From positions 1-15,611 of the forward strand of contig JAQCMZ010000491.1 in the NCBI GenBank assembly GCA_028274825.1: a DNA stretch of 15,611 nucleotides, written 5' to 3'. This DNA comes from Haloferacaceae archaeon. Its GTDB lineage: Archaea; Halobacteriota; Halobacteria; Halobacteriales; Haloferacaceae. The number at the start of each line of letters is the position of its first letter. The first letter of the stretch is position 1. The position numbers and the translations under genes are program-made. Positions 1 to 6,915 of this stretch are shown here, piece by piece. The notes beneath the pieces were generated by a model, which saw nothing but the letters and a program-made list of their open reading frames with translations, did not search any database and was not told the DNA's origin.

Positions 1-207
1 GATTCCCACATCGGGCCACACTCTGTTTCCAGTCTGGGCGGACACTCGAACCGCCAGTTGTCGGGCGCTCGGCTACACTGGAGTCGTCCCCAGTGCGCCG
101 ACGCTTGCAGAGACGGTGTTTTGGAACAACAACGGTCGGGAATTGCCGCTGTGACGGCGCGTATCCACGCCGTGAACGACGTGGGAGTGCGCCTGTTCCA
201 CGTATAA
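1..207 (+). repeat. Inverted repeat copy 1 (partial, cut by window edge)
   Basis: These 207 bp match the reverse complement of 6438-6644 with 10 mismatches that I counted by hand (about 95% identity). The first 66 positions are identical. The copy may extend left of the window. It contains two hairpins. One is at 76-95 (8-bp stem, TCGT loop, one A-C mismatch). The other is at 156-193: an outer GGCGC/GCGCC stem and an inner 9-bp CCACGCCGT stem with one mismatch. A frame on the plus strand is open from base 1 to a TAA at about 205-207. However, 8 of the 10 differences between copies change an amino acid in that frame, so it does not look like protein under selection. The hairpin end resembles the right ends of IS200/IS605-type elements and the palindrome-associated elements (PATEs) reported for Haloquadratum. 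That link is from memory and unverified. Confidence 0.85.
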
Positions 208-509
208 GCTAGACTGATGGCGTGTACGCGAGAGAAGTCTCATCTGCCTGACCGCTCGCGAATCCGGAGCCACCGGCGTGGGAGCACACACGAGGAGCGA
301 AATCGTGATGATTCTCGACCACGCTAGCCGACGAATTGAAACGCACAGACTTGATCAGAGTATGAACAGTCTGATCAAAAGAATTCACTGGGTAGTGAGA
401 TCACCCGGTCTCTGGGTCTACACGTGCGATTCGGATCGCGTGAGAGGGATCAACGTTGTCAGCCTGGCCACACTCATCTGTCGTGTGTGTCACTGTGTAG
501 CGGGTCGTC
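208..509. other. Gene-free stretch with a dyad
   Basis: I see no convincing gene between the inverted repeat and the truncated regulator. Open frames here lack recognisable motifs. The one clear structure is a perfect dyad at 351-378, listed separately. The missing C-terminal part of the regulator at 510-731 would be expected here on the minus strand, but no frame reads into its usual wing residues, so it appears deleted or replaced. Confidence 0.6.
351..378. repeat. Perfect 9-bp dyad with 10-bp spacer
   Basis: TTGATCAGA (351-359) and TCTGATCAA (370-378) are perfect reverse complements separated by 10 bp. Each arm also contains the self-complementary TGATCA. The half-sites are one helical turn apart or slightly more, which suits a dimeric operator or an RNA hairpin. 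No run of T follows on either strand, so a simple terminator is less likely. Confidence 0.55.
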
Positions 510-731
510 TCAGCCGAGTAGTTCGTCGTGGAGTGAGTCGAATATCGAACGTGCTGTCTCAGAGGAAAGTGATTCTATTGGCTCCTCAGCCTCTGTGAGA
601 TCGACCACGCGAACGGCTTCGTCTGCTTGGCGGTTATCGCTGTCACCGGAGGCTACTTTGCCATTGGCAGTGTCTAAAGCATTTAGAAACTCTATGTATG
701 GAAGAATATGCCTTGGAGCTCTTTGAGTCAC
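510..731 (-). pseudogene. Truncated winged-helix (ArsR-like) regulator
   Basis: The 73-codon frame from a GTG at 731 begins MTQRAPRHILP and continues with VVDLTEAEEPIESL and SSETARSIFDSLHDE. As I recall it, this is the beginning of a common haloarchaeal winged-helix repressor family: an N-terminal basic stretch, a VVDL strand, then the first helix after 'LSS.TAR.I'. The frame stops right after that helix (LLG then TGA). The recognition helix and wing (normally of the type SLQNVRYHL) are absent, and I cannot find them in the other two frames downstream. It is therefore probably a broken gene, not a complete protein. It is divergent from nnr. A TATAAAT sequence at about 799-805 (read on the minus strand) could be its old promoter. 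The truncation lies about 300 bp from a repeat arm, so loss by an element-associated deletion is plausible. A genuine short protein cannot be excluded. Confidence 0.5.
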
Positions 732-799
732 AATTCGTCACGGAGGGTCAAACCAAACACTATGGCCTCTTGAACCGCTTGGCGAGGCGGCTCCCTGGA

Positions 800-805
800 T
801 TTATA
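800..805 (+). promoter_or_regulatory. TATA box of nnr (leaderless)
   Basis: TTTATA lies 23-28 bp upstream of the nnr ATG at 828. This is the spacing expected for a haloarchaeal leaderless transcript that starts at or next to the start codon. No Shine-Dalgarno precedes the ATG. The same AT-rich patch reads TATAAAT on the other strand and could also serve the divergent truncated regulator. Confidence 0.6.
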
Positions 806-827
806 CACTCTGGCTCAAACCATTAGT

Positions 828-2267
828 ATGATCACCAGCAGTCGGATGGCGGCTGTCGACCGGAACTCGGCCGCTCTCGGGATCCCGCGAAAGCAATTAA
901 TGGAATCGTCCGGCGGAGCGCTTGCTCGGAGAATCCAGGACGTGGCTGATACAGGCTCGACGGTCACACTCGTCTGTGGCCGCGGAAACAACGGTGGAGA
1001 CGCCTTTGTTGCAGCTCGGTTTCTCTCAGACTACGAGACGCGTGTCTACTTGTTAGGCCGTCCGGAGACGATTCAGACAGAAATCGCCCGAAAAAACTGG
1101 GACGCCCTGGGGAATGCAGAGATTTCGCGGCGTATGATTTCTGACCCGAGAGCTATCGATTTCGACGAGTCAGATGTGATTGTCGATGCAATGCTCGGAA
1201 CCGGTGTAACGGGTCAACTTCGCGAGCCAGAAGCGACCTGTACGGACCTGATCAATCAGTCGCAGACGCCGGTCGTGAGTGTGGATGTTCCCTCGGGGAT
1301 CGACGCGGACACCGGTGAGCGGGAGGGAGTGGCCGTCGATGCTGACCACGTCGTCACGTTTCACGACAGCAAACCCGGTCTCGAGTCTGTCGAGGCGACA
1401 ATCACGGTCGCTGATATCGGTATCCCGGACGCTGCCGAGCGATTTACCGGGCCTGGAGACCTTCTCGGCCTCTCGAGGATTCCTCACGGGCACAAGGGTG
1501 AACACGGAGAGGTCCTCGTCGTCGGTGGCGGGCCGTATACGGGGGCGCCTGCGCTGGCAGGGCAGGCAGCCTTGCGGGCTGGTGCCGATCTGGTTCGGGT
1601 TGTCGTCCCGGAGCCAGTTGCCCGAGAGGTACAAAGCTACAGTGAAGATCTCATCGTGCGACCACTCCCTGGAGACCGAATTGCACCTCCGAACGTCGAC
1701 CAACTGCAGGACCTCGCAGCCGCTCACGACAGTGTCGTCGTGGGACCGGGATTAGGTGACTCGGAAGCCTCACAGAGTGCTGTCGCCGATTTACTGGAGT
1801 GCATCGATGGCCGAGTTGTCGTCGATGCGGACGCGCTTTCGGTGGTGCCTACTGTCGAGACTGACGCGAACCTAGTGTGTACGCCACATCGCGGCGAATT
1901 AGCTGATATGGGTGGTCCTGCCGTGGAAGACCCGCGAAACAGCGTGGAGGCTATCGAAACCTACGCCGCAGAACTCGATATCACGCTACTGGTCAAGGCA
2001 CAGACTGATCTGATCACTGATCGTCACCGCCATCGACTCAACCGAACCGGCACCCCTGCGATGACGGTCGGTGGCACTGGCGATGTGCTCGCGGGGGCGG
2101 TTGGGGCGTTAGTCTGCCGGTCAGAGCCGCTTCAGGCGGCCGCAATCGGAGCCTACGCGAACGGGCGAGCAGGCACGCTCGCGACTGAAGGCCGCAATCG
2201 AGGCCTTCTGGCGACGGATTTACCAGATGCCCTCCCGGAGGCTTTGAGTGATGACGGATCCTGCTGA
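828..2267 (+). CDS. nnr: Bifunctional NAD(P)HX epimerase / ADP-dependent dehydratase
   Basis: This 479-residue protein repairs hydrated nicotinamide cofactors. The N-terminal YjeF_N domain (about 1-210) epimerises R- and S-NAD(P)HX. The C-terminal ribokinase-like domain (about 215-475) uses ADP to dehydrate S-NAD(P)HX back to NAD(P)H. Visible motifs: NNGGDAF (54-60), VDAMLGTG (119-126) and DVPSGIDADTGE (153-164) in the epimerase half; VVGGGPYTGAPALAG (231-245), VVGPGLG (304-310), VDADALSVV (332-340), CTPHRGEL (351-358) and the catalytic VGGTGDVLAG (414-423, Asp419) in the dehydratase half. Length and domain order are normal for bacterial and archaeal Nnr. The start at 828 is supported by the TATA box 23-28 bp upstream and by the typical N-terminus (MI..S.RMAAVDRN). 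The last 17 bp overlap moaC (from its ATG at 2251), implying co-transcription and translational coupling. Substrate assignment rests on family knowledge. Confidence 0.95.
   Translation: MITSSRMAAVDRNSAALGIPRKQLMESSGGALARRIQDVADTGSTVTLVCGRGNNGGDAFVAARFLSDYETRVYLLGRPETIQTEIARKNWDALGNAEISRRMISDPRAIDFDESDVIVDAMLGTGVTGQLREPEATCTDLINQSQTPVVSVDVPSGIDADTGEREGVAVDADHVVTFHDSKPGLESVEATITVADIGIPDAAERFTGPGDLLGLSRIPHGHKGEHGEVLVVGGGPYTGAPALAGQAALRAGADLVRVVVPEPVAREVQSYSEDLIVRPLPGDRIAPPNVDQLQDLAAAHDSVVVGPGLGDSEASQSAVADLLECIDGRVVVDADALSVVPTVETDANLVCTPHRGELADMGGPAVEDPRNSVEAIETYAAELDITLLVKAQTDLITDRHRHRLNRTGTPAMTVGGTGDVLAGAVGALVCRSEPLQAAAIGAYANGRAGTLATEGRNRGLLATDLPDALPEALSDDGSC
2237..2241 (+). promoter_or_regulatory. 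Shine-Dalgarno of moaC inside nnr
   Basis: GGAGG lies 6 nt before the GTG at 2248 and 9 nt before the ATG at 2251. It supports internal initiation of moaC on the nnr-moaC transcript, in contrast to the leaderless first gene. Confidence 0.6.
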
Positions 2268-2772
2268 AGATCCCCCGGGTGAAGACGCCTCCCCCGAGAC
2301 TCGCGAGTTCACACATACGACCGACCAGGGAGACGTTCAGATGGTGGATGTCGGCTCGAAACCTGACACTCGCAGACGTGCTACCGCCAGCGGTGAGATC
2401 GCGCTGAGTCAGTCGACGGTTGCTGCCATCCGTGGTAATGAGGTGGGGAAAGGTGACGTCCTCGCGACGGCACGAGTCGGGGCCATCCAGGCAGTGAAAC
2501 ACACCTGGGAGACTATCCCGATGTGTCATCAGATTCCGATTACGAACGTCGACACACAGTTTGATATCGGCGATGAGCAGGTTTTACTGTCGGTGACGGT
2601 CGAAACCACGGGAAAAACAGGCTGCGAAATGGAGGCATTAGAAGGGGTGACGACCGGTCTCAACGTGATCTGGGATATGGTGAAAGCAGCCGAAAAAGAC
2701 GCCGACGGGCAGTATCCAGCGACACAGATTTCCGAGGTTACGGTCACTGAAAAGAAGAAATCAACTCTGTAG
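2251..2772 (+). CDS. moaC: Cyclic pyranopterin monophosphate synthase MoaC
   Basis: MoaC catalyses the second step of molybdenum-cofactor synthesis, turning the cyclic GTP product of MoaA (3',8-cH2GTP) into cyclic pyranopterin monophosphate. From this start it has 173 residues. Family signatures are present: VQMVDVG near 29-35, SGEIALS near 47-53, KGDVLATARVGAIQAVKHT, the active-site MCHQIPIT (about 91-98), and CEMEALEGV followed by WDMVKAAEKD (about 125-150), which carries the conserved catalytic Asp and Lys. The first 20 residues are an acidic extension relative to bacterial MoaC. An in-frame GTG at 2248 is an alternative start; I chose the ATG because the GGAGG at 2237-2241 sits 9 nt upstream of it (6 nt from the GTG). 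The gene starts inside the end of nnr, so it relies on the nnr promoter. This is one of the few genes here with a clear Shine-Dalgarno. Confidence 0.95.
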   Translation: MTDPAEDPPGEDASPETREFTHTTDQGDVQMVDVGSKPDTRRRATASGEIALSQSTVAAIRGNEVGKGDVLATARVGAIQAVKHTWETIPMCHQIPITNVDTQFDIGDEQVLLSVTVETTGKTGCEMEALEGVTTGLNVIWDMVKAAEKDADGQYPATQISEVTVTEKKKSTL

Positions 2773-2841
2773 CCAGTTACAGACTCTTCTCGAATCTCAA
2801 TCACACGGGTTGCAGCGGTTCCGCCGGCTCTCGTGATCCCT

Positions 2842-4143
2842 TCAGACGGATTCGAGAGATGACGGCGTGAGTTCGGCAGCTTTCGACCGCGCCTGAGAGA
2901 CGATCGACGGCATTGCCTGAAACTGCATGATCACGGAATCGTCGGCGTAATCTTCGTTTTCAACGTAGGTGTGGTCATGGATCCAGGAGACGAGACTCAT
3001 CGTATCTTCTGTCATCGGGAGAACCAGACGCTCGTCTCTCCAGTCTGGAAGCTCTGATTCGACGCGGCCCTCGAGGTCTGTGACACCTGTGCCAGCCTCC
3101 CCAGAGACGGCCACCGGATTAGGCGCTAACGTCGCCATTGCCTCCTGTTTGTCTGCCAATTCTTCGGGATCCACCTGGTCAATCTTGTTGAACACCGTGA
3201 CAACTGGGGCCTCCACCCGCTGGTGAAGTGTATCGTGACAGGTGACGATTTTCTCCCGCATATTGGCGACCGACTCGCTGGCATCAACAACGAGTAACAC
3301 GAGATCAGCACGATACACCGAGTCTAGTGTCGATTCGAATGACTCGACCAACCAGTGAGGAAGATCAGAAATGAATCCCACCGTGTCTGTCAGCAGAATC
3401 TCCCGTTTCTGGAGCTCCGCTCGGCGTGTGGTCGTTCCGAGCGTCGTGAACAGCATATCCTCTGATTCTGCGGTCGTAGCCAAGTCCGGGTGTTGATCGG
3501 TGTTCTCGTCGATATCCAATTCCGCTGCGAGTCGCCGCAACAGCGTCGATTTTCCGGCGTTCGTGTATCCGGCGAGTGCGACCAGATTGAACCCGGATTC
3601 ACGCCGTTGAGCCCGCCGGGTTTCCTCTTGATGAGTGATTGATTCCAGCTCGTCTCGAATCTCGGAGATCTGCCGCTTGATATCGCGTTCCCGGCTCTCC
3701 TCGTACTCTCCGAGCCCCATGAATCCGGGCCGCTCGTCGCGTTTTGCCAAACTCGCCTTCGCCTCGGCCCGCGGCAGTTCATACCGTAGTTCTGCCAACT
3801 CAACCTGGAGTTGAGCCTTCCGAGTTTCTGCTCGCTGTGCAAAAATCTGCAGGATTAGGGTGAACCTGTTAATCACCTCAACCCCTGCCGGGAGTTTCCC
3901 TCCGATATTGTACGTCTGATAGGGCCCAAGATCGTTGTCGATAATAACGTGAGTCGCGCCCGTCTTGGCGACTCGCTGCGACAGTTCCTCGATTTTTCCC
4001 TCGCCGAAATGGAAGGCAGCGTCTTCCGTCCGAGTTTGAGTCAGTTGGCCGATTATATCGTATCCTGCGGCTGCCGCCAACTGTCTGATCTCGGTGAGAT
4101 CGGCAGTGGCCCCATCCGCACGCTTTGCGATGACTGCTTTCAT
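2842..4143 (-). CDS. hflX: Ribosome-associated GTPase HflX
   Basis: HflX is an OBG-HflX GTPase that binds the large ribosomal subunit; in bacteria it splits stalled or stressed ribosomes. The 433-residue protein has the HflX-specific N-terminal domain (about 1-120, with FHFGEGKIEEL at 45-55 and the DLGPYQTYN segment), then the linker helices with the PRAEAKASLAKRDERPGFMG region (134-152), then the G domain: G1 GYTNAGKST (192-200), G2 region TTLGTTTR (233-240), G3 DTVGF (253-257), G4 NKID (319-322), and a G5-like SGEAGTG (347-353). The C-terminal tail of about 80 residues is of normal type. The ATG at 4143 gives the expected MKAVIAKRAD start. The gene converges on moaC with 69 bp between the stop codons. 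I see no strong TATA box upstream. It shares orientation with the DUF2209 and SBDS genes, but a 440-bp gap separates it from the former. Confidence 0.93.
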   Translation of the reverse strand: MKAVIAKRADGATADLTEIRQLAAAAGYDIIGQLTQTRTEDAAFHFGEGKIEELSQRVAKTGATHVIIDNDLGPYQTYNIGGKLPAGVEVINRFTLILQIFAQRAETRKAQLQVELAELRYELPRAEAKASLAKRDERPGFMGLGEYEESRERDIKRQISEIRDELESITHQEETRRAQRRESGFNLVALAGYTNAGKSTLLRRLAAELDIDENTDQHPDLATTAESEDMLFTTLGTTTRRAELQKREILLTDTVGFISDLPHWLVESFESTLDSVYRADLVLLVVDASESVANMREKIVTCHDTLHQRVEAPVVTVFNKIDQVDPEELADKQEAMATLAPNPVAVSGEAGTGVTDLEGRVESELPDWRDERLVLPMTEDTMSLVSWIHDHTYVENEDYADDSVIMQFQAMPSIVSQARSKAAELTPSSLESV

Positions 4144-4585
4144 ACTATTGGGCGGGGAATCTCAGTGGCTTGATGATCCAGGAGACTGGTCACGGTGGTA
4201 TCTTGGCTGACGCGCTGACCGGTAATGAGTCTGAGTCCAATACATCTGCGCTGTGAGTCGACGTAACTTGTCATGTGATCGTTAGTAGCTGCATTCGTTA
4301 CCGTGGATGAACCTGCAGACTGCAGACAGTGTGTGTAACTGTGGGTGTGAGTCTGAATCTGAGTGTCTTTCCCACGATTAGAACCTGTGATCGGTCTTTG
4401 ATCTGAGACGTTCAACACTGGTACTTCTCCAGCAGATCTCAGTTTCAGCCTCGGCTGACACACGGTAATTGGATTCGAGCATCTGCTCGTCCAACAATCG
4501 GGTCCGGGTTTCGACAAACGCTGACATCTATCGTATCTGTTCACTGTCGAGTCGACATACACATAGCTGTGGACTGTGACTGGAA
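4144..4585. other. Gene-free stretch upstream of hflX
   Basis: This 442-bp stretch must contain the hflX promoter and the 3' region of the DUF2209 gene. A 140-codon minus-strand frame here (4140-4562) is Ser/Thr/Arg-rich, not acidic, and has no recognisable motif, so I do not call it. No strong hairpin, poly-T terminator or convincing TATA box stands out. Confidence 0.55.
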
Positions 4586-4954
4586 TTACGACTCACCCGG
4601 CTTAAGCAGTTCTCGCGCGCCATACGCAGCATAATGTGCAACCTGCACGCTTTGTCTTTCTGCTACGGTCTCAACGTATTTAAAATCGGTCGGGAATGAT
4701 GGTTCGACGAACCCTGCGGGCTCTTCGTAGAACTCGCCGCCTTCGGCAACAACCGGCCCGTCCGGCAATCCGGAGAGGTCACTGATCGCATCCGCTACCA
4801 CCGCGAGCGTGGCATTGAGTTCTGGTGGTTCACGTAACACTGCGAAGCCGATTCCGCCGACCGAGCGAATTCGAGCAGCATCGACGGTGGCGTGGACAGC
4901 GGCGGCAACCATCAGGTATGAGCCGTTTTCTTCGTGGCGACCGCTGATGTCCAC
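4586..4954 (-). CDS. DUF2209-type conserved archaeal protein
   Basis: This 122-residue acidic protein resembles the archaeal DUF2209 family, which has been suggested to have an RNase H-like fold; the function is unknown. The recognisable part is DISGRHEENGSYLMVAAAV, an opening that recalls a first beta strand carrying an Asp. It is followed by SVGGIGFAVLREPPEL, EGGEFYEEPAGFV and a C-terminal YAAYGARELL. The called start, GTG at 4954, cuts into that first strand. Upstream in the same frame the sequence still reads PDVIG, then meets a TGA with no ATG, GTG or TTG in between. Removing one base from the G run at 4968-4971 would join a GTG at 4985 (MKHTHPDVIGVDISG). The true start is therefore uncertain: a frameshift, a sequencing error or a shortened protein are all possible. 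The gene lies between SBDS and hflX, co-oriented with wide gaps. The family assignment is from memory. Confidence 0.7.
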   Translation of the reverse strand: MDISGRHEENGSYLMVAAAVHATVDAARIRSVGGIGFAVLREPPELNATLAVVADAISDLSGLPDGPVVAEGGEFYEEPAGFVEPSFPTDFKYVETVAERQSVQVAHYAAYGARELLKPGES

Positions 4955-5426
4955 CCCGATGACGTCAGGGGTGGGTGTGCTTCACCCTATTATTGCCAGA
5001 TGGAATCACATATCACTGTATGAAATACGGGATATTGAAACTTCCTCGAAAGAGGGTGTGAATTAGAGTCTCGACACCAGGGACCCCCGGTCAGCTCTGT
5101 TACCACCAGAGAATCCGTTCACCACCTGAGTACTGATTGGTATTTGAGGCTTAACCCCCGATTGTTCATCTTTCCAATTCTCATGGAATTGTTCTATCAA
5201 TATACCCGCGCTACTGGTGGTGAATGTCTTGACCTGGCTGACAGGTCAAAGCACGTGTGAGGGGGAAAACCCTCCGTTATCGCAGATTTCACACCCACTC
5301 TGTTGTGATATGTAGCAGTGACCGCGAGGTGAGATTCTCACGCCACGATGAGCCGCCAGCCAGAGGCAGAAGCTGGAACTCAGCGAACGAAGAGACGAGA
5401 GTTTCACAGCTAGACTGTATTCACGA
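4955..5426. other. Gene-free stretch with several hairpins
   Basis: I see no supportable gene in this 472-bp gap. It holds four small perfect inverted repeats: 5175-5191 (CAATTC arms), 5229-5249 (TTGACCTG arms, 5-nt loop), 5255-5294 (GTGTGA/TCACAC around a GAGGG/CCCTC stem), and about 5335-5347 (GTGAG/CTCAC). They lie 80-250 bp beyond the SBDS stop codon, so some may be 3' structures of the SBDS transcript, but none has a T run on the minus strand. Remains of a mobile element are the other possibility. Confidence 0.5.
5229..5249. repeat. Perfect 8-bp stem hairpin
   Basis: TTGACCTG at 5229-5236 and CAGGTCAA at 5242-5249 form a perfect 8-bp stem with a 5-nt loop. It is about 180 bp past the SBDS stop in the direction of its transcription. 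There is no T tract after it on either strand, so its role as a terminator is uncertain. Confidence 0.5.
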
Positions 5427-6152
5427 TCAACGCGTACTGAGTTCGTCTTCGTCTTTCACCACGCGAGTTTCAGCTTCTCCAGATGATACTTCGTTAGCGA
5501 GATCGTAAAACTCGTCTTGCATGCCTGCTGGGAAGGTTATCACACCGACCCACGAGCCGTCCTGTTGCCACTCTTCACTCTCGAGGTCACCAAACTCGCG
5601 GATCTGCGCCTGACCGCTGCCTGCATAATCTGCGGGGAGTTGAACGGCAATTGTAATCTCGTCGAATCGAATCGGAATAACCGGCCGAAGGTCATCAAGT
5701 GCGTCGTCTACCTGCCGTTGAACGGGCTCCATCGGATCCACCCTGAACCCTGCCTGCTCCAGTGCCCGTTCGATCCGCTCTGGTGGGTGTGGTGCGTCAC
5801 CCTGCTGGGGATTCACTGCGTTTCTGACAATCTGATTCACCAGCGCTTTGTGTTTACGATCCTGCATCTCGCGTCGCTGGTCGGCAGTGATCTGGATTTC
5901 TCCTCGTTGAACGACCTCAGTGATGATCTCGAGTGGCTCGGTCGTGTCAAACACCTCTTCGAGCGATGTTTCTGGCGGGCGATCCCCCCGAGAAGCGTTC
6001 TCGAAGACATCTTCGGCAGCGATAACATCTTCAATGTCACCATCGAATTCTTCGCGTTTGATCGATAACGCTGCGTCTGGATCGATTAACACCTCGAACC
6101 GTTGACCGTGAGACTCCAGCCGGGCCGTTACGGCCTCTTCCAGTGATATCAT
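5427..6152 (-). CDS. Ribosome maturation protein SBDS (Sdo1)
   Basis: This is the archaeal homologue of the Shwachman-Bodian-Diamond syndrome protein, which in eukaryotes works with the EF-2-like GTPase EFL1 to release eIF6 from the 60S subunit; archaea are thought to use it in large-subunit maturation. The 241-residue length is normal for archaeal SBDS. Domain I (about 1-85) includes RFEVLIDPDAALSIK and the AAEDVFENASRGD segment. Domain II starts at RGEIQITADQRREM (83-96) and continues through NQIVRNAVNPQ and the PERIERALEQAGFRVDP helix (124-140). Domain III, ferredoxin-like, runs from about 158 to 225 and contains IPIRFDEITIAVQLP and WVGVITFPAG. The last 20 residues are acidic. The ATG at 6152 matches the family start. 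An AT-rich patch about 25-30 bp upstream (near 6176-6183) may be a weak TATA box. The gene stands alone here; I see no exosome genes beside it, although in many archaea SBDS lies near them. Confidence 0.93.
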   Translation of the reverse strand: MISLEEAVTARLESHGQRFEVLIDPDAALSIKREEFDGDIEDVIAAEDVFENASRGDRPPETSLEEVFDTTEPLEIITEVVQRGEIQITADQRREMQDRKHKALVNQIVRNAVNPQQGDAPHPPERIERALEQAGFRVDPMEPVQRQVDDALDDLRPVIPIRFDEITIAVQLPADYAGSGQAQIREFGDLESEEWQQDGSWVGVITFPAGMQDEFYDLANEVSSGEAETRVVKDEDELSTR

Positions 6153-6300
6153 ACAGTAGAGTTTGGTCCGGCGGTTGAAAATCCTCTCGGCCGTTGTTCA
6201 CATACTACCTCATGCTTGTCAGCGAACGTCTATGCGTGATCCGAATCAACCAGAACTGGGTCCACTCCAGTTGCCGGGAACTGCCTGTAATAGAAGTTGG

Positions 6301-6382
6301 TAATCGCGAATCTTTATGAGTGGAATTTGGATGCACTTGCCTCGCTCGTCTGTCTAGTGTTCATATCTCTTAATCGCGAATC
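6301..6382. repeat. 12-bp direct repeat, 58 bp apart
   Basis: TAATCGCGAATC occurs at 6301-6312 and again at 6371-6382. The pair lies just outside inverted-repeat copy 2. It could be a remnant of a target duplication or a pair of protein-binding sites. Its spacing is short and chance cannot be excluded. Confidence 0.5.
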
Positions 6383-6437
6383 ACGATTGCAGAGTCTGCG
6401 GCCCACGCGGTGCGATAGGCGAATGTGGTCAGACTTG

Positions 6438-6644
6438 TTATAGCTGGAACAGGCGCACTCCCACGCCGTTCACGGCGTGGATACGCGCCGTCACAGCGGC
6501 AATTCCCGACGGTTGTTTCTCTAAAACACCGTCTTTGCAAGCGTCGGCGCACTGGGGACGACCCCAGTGTAGCCGAGTGCCCGACAACTGGCGGTTCGAG
6601 TGTCCGCCCAGACTGGAAACAGAGTGTGGCCCGATGTGGGAATC
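6438..6644 (-). repeat. Inverted repeat copy 2, structured
   Basis: This is the reverse complement of 1-207, with 10 mismatches. Its hairpins are intact where copy 1 has mismatches. At 6550-6569 there is a perfect 8-bp CACTGGGG/CCCCAGTG stem with a 4-nt loop. At 6452-6489 there is a compound hairpin: outer GGCGC/GCGCC (5 bp), symmetric 4-nt internal loops, and inner CCACGCCGT/ACGGCGTGG (9 bp) with a tight 2-nt loop. Beyond 6438 the similarity to copy 1 ends abruptly, so one true border lies near the shared TATAA. The other border is unknown because copy 1 is cut by the window edge. The best guess is a non-autonomous IS200/IS605-type element or a fragment of one, with the hairpin near its 3' end. 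Confidence 0.85.
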
Positions 6645-6870
6645 ACACACCAACCACCGGGCAAATACTCGTAGAGAAAGTCACTCCGAGTCCGTCGAAG
6701 TCTGCTGAACTCCCTGTGGCCAACACAACACTGGGTGTCCGAGTCCGACAACGGAGAGGAGTCCCGGGGTGGCCACTCCCAGGAGACTGCCCAGTGACCG
6801 GTCACTCACCGATTCCAACGGTGTGTTGGCTTGGGAGTCTGCAACCCTGCCACTCCCAATTCAGCGGTGC

Positions 6871-6915
6871 GGTGGGATTCGGCCGCGGTCACGCGGACGA
6901 GGATGTCAAGAATTC
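6871..6915 (+). mobile_element. Possible decayed IS1341/TnpB-type right end
   Basis: The patch reads GTGGGATTC, then a perfect CCGCG-GTCA-CGCGG hairpin (6883-6896), then GAGGATGTCAAGAATTC. As I recall, haloarchaeal tnpB-type elements often end with a GGGAATCC-like segment, a GC hairpin, then GAGGATGTCAA. The resemblance is good, but no TnpB residues can be read upstream on this strand, so it is at most a remnant. Confidence 0.35.
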
